Assembly (NCBI RefSeq): GCF_013410345.1
Contig: NZ_JACCFJ010000001.1
Location: 4,005,001-4,069,000, forward strand
Length of the DNA stretch: 64,000 nucleotides
Origin: Saccharopolyspora hordei
GTDB taxonomy: Bacteria; Actinomycetota; Actinomycetes; Mycobacteriales; Pseudonocardiaceae
Reading direction: 5' to 3'
Shown: positions 61,331 to 64,000 of the stretch, one piece after another
Layout of the letters: every line of letters begins with the position of its first letter
Numbering within the stretch: position 1 is the stretch's first letter
Notes under the pieces: model-generated
What the model was told of the DNA's origin: nothing
What the model saw: only the letters and a program-made list of their open reading frames with translations
The model's database searches: none
Program-made: the position numbers and the translations under genes

Positions 61331-62914
61331 ATGTCGGTGCAGTCGACGTTGAGCTCCGTGATCGGTCCGGAGGCCCCGGCACGGGTCGACGGCGGGGGCG
61401 AGTACCTCTCGCGGAACCCGGCGAACCTGGAGGACGTGGTCGCCCAGGTCTCGCTCGGGGGCCCCGACGTGCTGCCCGCGGCGACCGAGCAGGCCCGGCG
61501 CGCGCAGCGCGAGTGGGCGCAGGTGCCGGCACCCGTCCGCGGGCGCGTGGTGGCCGGGCTCGGCCGGCTGGTGGAGGCGAACAAGGAGTCGCTGGCGCGG
61601 CTGGTGACCCGCGAGATCGGCAAGCCCTACGCCGAGGCGCTGGGCGAGGTCCAGGAGATCATCGACACCTGCGACTTCTTCCTGGGCGAGGGTCGGCGGC
61701 TCTACGGGCAGACCGTGCCCTCGGAGATGCCGGACAAGCAGCTGTTCACCTTCCGCGTCCCGGTCGGTGTGGCGGTGGTGATCACCGCGGGCAACTTCCC
61801 CGTCGCGGTCCCCTCCTGGTACCTGGTGCCGGCACTGCTGTGCGGCAACGCCGTGGTGTGGAAGCCCGCCGAGTACGCCGCCGGTGCCGCGCGCGCCCTG
61901 GCCGAGCTGGCGTGGCGCGCCGGGGTGCCCAAGGGCGTGCTGAACCTGGTCTACGCCGACGGGGAGGCGACCTCCCGGGGACTGGAGACCGCGCTGGCGG
62001 CGGGCACCGTCGACAAGGTCGGCTTCACCGGCTCCAGCGCGGTGGGGTCGCAGATCGGCGCCCTGTGCGGCAAGTACCTGCAGAGCCCGTGCCTGGAGCT
62101 GGGCGGCAAGAACCCGATGGTCGTCGCCCCGGACGCCGAGCTGGACCTGGCGGTGGAGGGCGCGCTGTTCTCCGGGTGGGGCACCGCCGGGCAGCGGTGC
62201 ACCTCGCTGGGCAACCTGATCGTGCACCGCGACGTGCACGACGAGTTCGTGCGGCGGCTCGACGCGGCGCTGCGCTCGGCGACCATCGGCGACCCGACCG
62301 GCGACGTGCTCTACGGCCCGCTGCTGGACCAGGAGTTCGCCGAGAACTTCGAGCGGATCCTCGGTGAGATCGGCGACCACCACACCGTGCTCGGGTCGGA
62401 GTCCGTCGGCCGGATCACCGACTCCGCGCCGCGCAAGGGCTTCCACGGCGACCCGTCGACCGGGCTGTACTACCACCCGGTGCTGCTGGACGGTCTCCGC
62501 CCGGACGACCACATCTTCCGCAACGAGACGTTCGGCCCGATCGTCGGCGTGACCACCTACGAGACGCTGGACGAGGCGATCGAGCTCGGCAACGCCCCGG
62601 GCTACGGGCTGTCCGCGGCCGTCTACACCACCGACCCGGCCACCGCGTTCCGGTTCCGCCAGGGCATCAGCGCGGGCATGGTCAGCGTGAACAACTCCAC
62701 CTCCGGCGCCGAGGCGCACCTGCCGTTCGGCGGCAACGGCAAGTCCGGCAACGGCAGCCGCCAGTCCGGCATGTGGGTGCTCGACCAGTTCACCCGCTGG
62801 CAGTCGCTGAACTGGGACTTCTCCGGCAAGCTGCAGAAGGCCCAGATGGACGTGGACACCGTGGAGCCGGAGCTGGACTTCCGGCTGCCGCCCGAGTTCG
62901 GCGGTGCGCGATGA
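61331..62914 (+). CDS. Aldehyde dehydrogenase family protein
   Basis: A 527-residue NAD(P)-dependent aldehyde dehydrogenase. Visible motifs are FPVAVPSWYLVPALLCGNAV and VVWKPAEYAAGAARALAEL near residues 158-200, the catalytic Glu in CLELGGKNPMVVAPDAEL near 262, and the nucleophile Cys in WGTAGQRCTSLGN near 292. EVQEIIDTCDFFLGEGRRLY near 105 places it near the semialdehyde dehydrogenases of ring-opened imino acids. ATG 61331 follows GAAGAGGTG. Its TGA overlaps the next ATG by four bases, so it is cotranscribed with the flavoprotein. The exact aldehyde is unknown. Confidence 0.86.
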   Translation: MSVQSTLSSVIGPEAPARVDGGGEYLSRNPANLEDVVAQVSLGGPDVLPAATEQARRAQREWAQVPAPVRGRVVAGLGRLVEANKESLARLVTREIGKPYAEALGEVQEIIDTCDFFLGEGRRLYGQTVPSEMPDKQLFTFRVPVGVAVVITAGNFPVAVPSWYLVPALLCGNAVVWKPAEYAAGAARALAELAWRAGVPKGVLNLVYADGEATSRGLETALAAGTVDKVGFTGSSAVGSQIGALCGKYLQSPCLELGGKNPMVVAPDAELDLAVEGALFSGWGTAGQRCTSLGNLIVHRDVHDEFVRRLDAALRSATIGDPTGDVLYGPLLDQEFAENFERILGEIGDHHTVLGSESVGRITDSAPRKGFHGDPSTGLYYHPVLLDGLRPDDHIFRNETFGPIVGVTTYETLDEAIELGNAPGYGLSAAVYTTDPATAFRFRQGISAGMVSVNNSTSGAEAHLPFGGNGKSGNGSRQSGMWVLDQFTRWQSLNWDFSGKLQKAQMDVDTVEPELDFRLPPEFGGAR

Positions 62915-64000
62915 CCCTGCCCGACCGGGCCGAGGTCGTCGTGATCGGCGGCGGGGTGGTGGGCGTGAGCACCGCCTTCCACCTCGCCGAGGCGGGCGTG
63001 GACGTGCTGCTGCTGGAGCGCGACGAGCTCGGCTCCGGCAGCACCTGCAAGGCCGCCGGCGGCGTGCGCGCCCAGTTCTCGGACCCGGTCAACATCGAGC
63101 TCGGGCAGCGCAGCCTGCGCGCGTTCGAGGACTTCGCCCGGCGGCCGGGCGGGGAGATCGACCTCAAGCAGCACGGCTACCTGTTCCTGCTGTCGGACCC
63201 CGCGGACGTCGAGGCGTTCGAGCAGGGCGTCCGGCTGCAGAACGAGTTCGGGGTGCCGAGCCGGATGCTCACCGTCGCCGAGGCGTGCGAGCTCTCCCCG
63301 TACGTGGAGCCCGACGGGCTGCTGGCGGCCGCCTTCTCCCCCACCGACGGGCACTGCACCCCGGAAGCCGTGGTGCAGGGGTACGCGCGGGCCGCCCGGG
63401 AGCACGGCGCGGTCATCCGGCGGCACTGCGCGGTCACCGGGATCGACGTCACCGGCGGCCAGATCACCGGGGTGCACACCGACCAGGGGTCGGTGGGGAC
63501 GTCCACGGTGGTGTGCGCGGCGGGCGCGTGGTCGGCGGAGGTCGGCCGGTTCGCCGGGGTGGAGCTGCCGGTCCGGCCGCTGCGGCGGCAGATCCTGGTC
63601 ACCGAACCGGTCCCGGACCTGCCGCCCCGGTTGCCCTTCACCATCGACTTCGCCACCAGCTTCTACTTCCACGACGAGGGTCCGGGCCTGCTCATCGGCA
63701 TGTCCGACCCCGACGAGGAGTTCGGGTTCAACCTGCACACCGACGACCGCTGGCTCGGGCGGCTCGCCGACGCGGTGGCGCGCCGTGCTCCCCGGCTGGC
63801 CGAGGTCGGGGTGGCGCACGGCTGGGCCGGGCTCTACGAGGTCACGCCCGACCACAACGCCCTGGTCGGCGAGGCCGACGGGCTGAGCCGGTTCCTCTAC
63901 GCCACCGGCTTCTCCGGGCACGGCTTCCTGCAGGGCCCCGCCATCGGCGAGGTCATGCGGGACCTGGTGCTGGGCCGTCGGCCGGTCGTCGACGTCTCGG
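62911..64000 (+). CDS. FAD-dependent amine/imino-acid oxidoreductase (DAO family), truncated by the window edge
   Basis: The first 363 codons of a D-amino-acid-oxidase-fold flavoprotein. The FAD site VVVIGGGVVGVSTAFHLAEA begins near residue 9, ERDELGSGSTCKAAGGVRAQ near 36 binds the pyrophosphate, and AAGAWSAEVGRFAGVELPVR with PLRRQILVTEP near 200 is typical of sarcosine oxidase and proline dehydrogenase-like members. LYEVTPDHNALVGE and FLYATGFSGHGFLQGPAIGE near the visible end match the C-terminal FAD contact. The ATG overlaps the aldehyde dehydrogenase stop. Substrate may be sarcosine, proline, hydroxyproline or pipecolate. Confidence 0.85.
   Translation, partial: MTLPDRAEVVVIGGGVVGVSTAFHLAEAGVDVLLLERDELGSGSTCKAAGGVRAQFSDPVNIELGQRSLRAFEDFARRPGGEIDLKQHGYLFLLSDPADVEAFEQGVRLQNEFGVPSRMLTVAEACELSPYVEPDGLLAAAFSPTDGHCTPEAVVQGYARAAREHGAVIRRHCAVTGIDVTGGQITGVHTDQGSVGTSTVVCAAGAWSAEVGRFAGVELPVRPLRRQILVTEPVPDLPPRLPFTIDFATSFYFHDEGPGLLIGMSDPDEEFGFNLHTDDRWLGRLADAVARRAPRLAEVGVAHGWAGLYEVTPDHNALVGEADGLSRFLYATGFSGHGFLQGPAIGEVMRDLVLGRRPVVDVS

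Overview
The window is GC-rich (roughly 70-73% by eye) chromosomal DNA of an actinomycete, most likely a Pseudonocardiales bacterium of the Saccharopolyspora type. This rests on ergothioneine genes, GarA (FHA), a MerR gene of the Rv1830 type, a bifunctional-nuclease (DUF151) gene and gcvH/gcvP in an order close to the mycobacterial one, an AcnR-type TetR regulator, an iron-box-controlled catecholate locus, a DasR-like operator and many GTG starts. I see no tRNA, rRNA, insertion sequence, prophage or CRISPR array. It reads as ordinary chromosome with accessory catabolic modules.

Layout. 1-6.6 kb: ergothioneine genes (egtB edge, egtA), AcnR-like TetR, FUSC membrane protein, peptide/H+ symporter and a TIGR03086 protein. 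6.6-10.8 kb: a structured leader, two CNNM/CorC-type CBS membrane proteins and a Ser/Thr kinase whose reading frame is broken by one base before its transmembrane segment and carbohydrate-binding-like ectodomain. 10.8-15.5 kb: conserved hypothetical, SGNH hydrolase, Bcr/CflA efflux pump, an empty divergent spacer, small membrane protein, cysteine-less HesB-like protein. 15.6-22.4 kb: glycine and growth-control block on the minus strand (pgsA-like, gcvH, garA, DUF151, MerR, tandem glycine riboswitch, gcvP). 23.1-26.7 kb: PrpE-type acyl-CoA synthetase and secreted GH20 hexosaminidase with a DasR-like operator. 26.9-31.6 kb: 2,3-dihydroxybenzoate operon dhbA-C-E-B plus a separate aryl-carrier protein, behind two iron boxes. 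31.7-35.4 kb: malonate locus (carboxyltransferase fusion, MatB, divergent GntR regulator). 35.5-40.4 kb: transporters and small genes, including a decayed regulator. 40.5-43.8 kb: carnitine-to-betaine operon under an unusual XRE-TetR fusion regulator. 43.8-50.7 kb: membrane protein with a possible frameshift, an acidic 55-residue protein, GlcD-type oxidase, epimerase, cold-shock protein, amino-acid dehydrogenase with an upstream ORF and leader hairpin. 50.8-58.4 kb: two amidohydrolases, an MFS carrier and RpiR regulator around a nested palindrome, hypothetical, VOC protein and class A beta-lactamase-like protein. 58.4-64 kb: amino-acid permease, ornithine-cyclodeaminase-family enzyme, and a divergent aldehyde dehydrogenase with an FAD amine oxidase that runs off the right edge.

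How genes may work together: carnitine would be oxidised, cleaved and released as glycine betaine, and later demethylation could end in glycine, which the gcvH/gcvP machinery handles under its riboswitch. DHB genes would supply a catecholate siderophore under iron control, but no NRPS lies in the window. MatB would make malonyl-CoA. The most unusual signals are the CNNM leader RNA, the sugar-sensor-like kinase with a frameshift, the separate aryl-carrier gene, the XRE-TetR fusion, the leader ORF before the amino-acid dehydrogenase, the malonate/carboxyltransferase pair, and a one-orientation 11-mer that recurs across the window. All function calls come from reading sequence and recalled family features; no searches were run.
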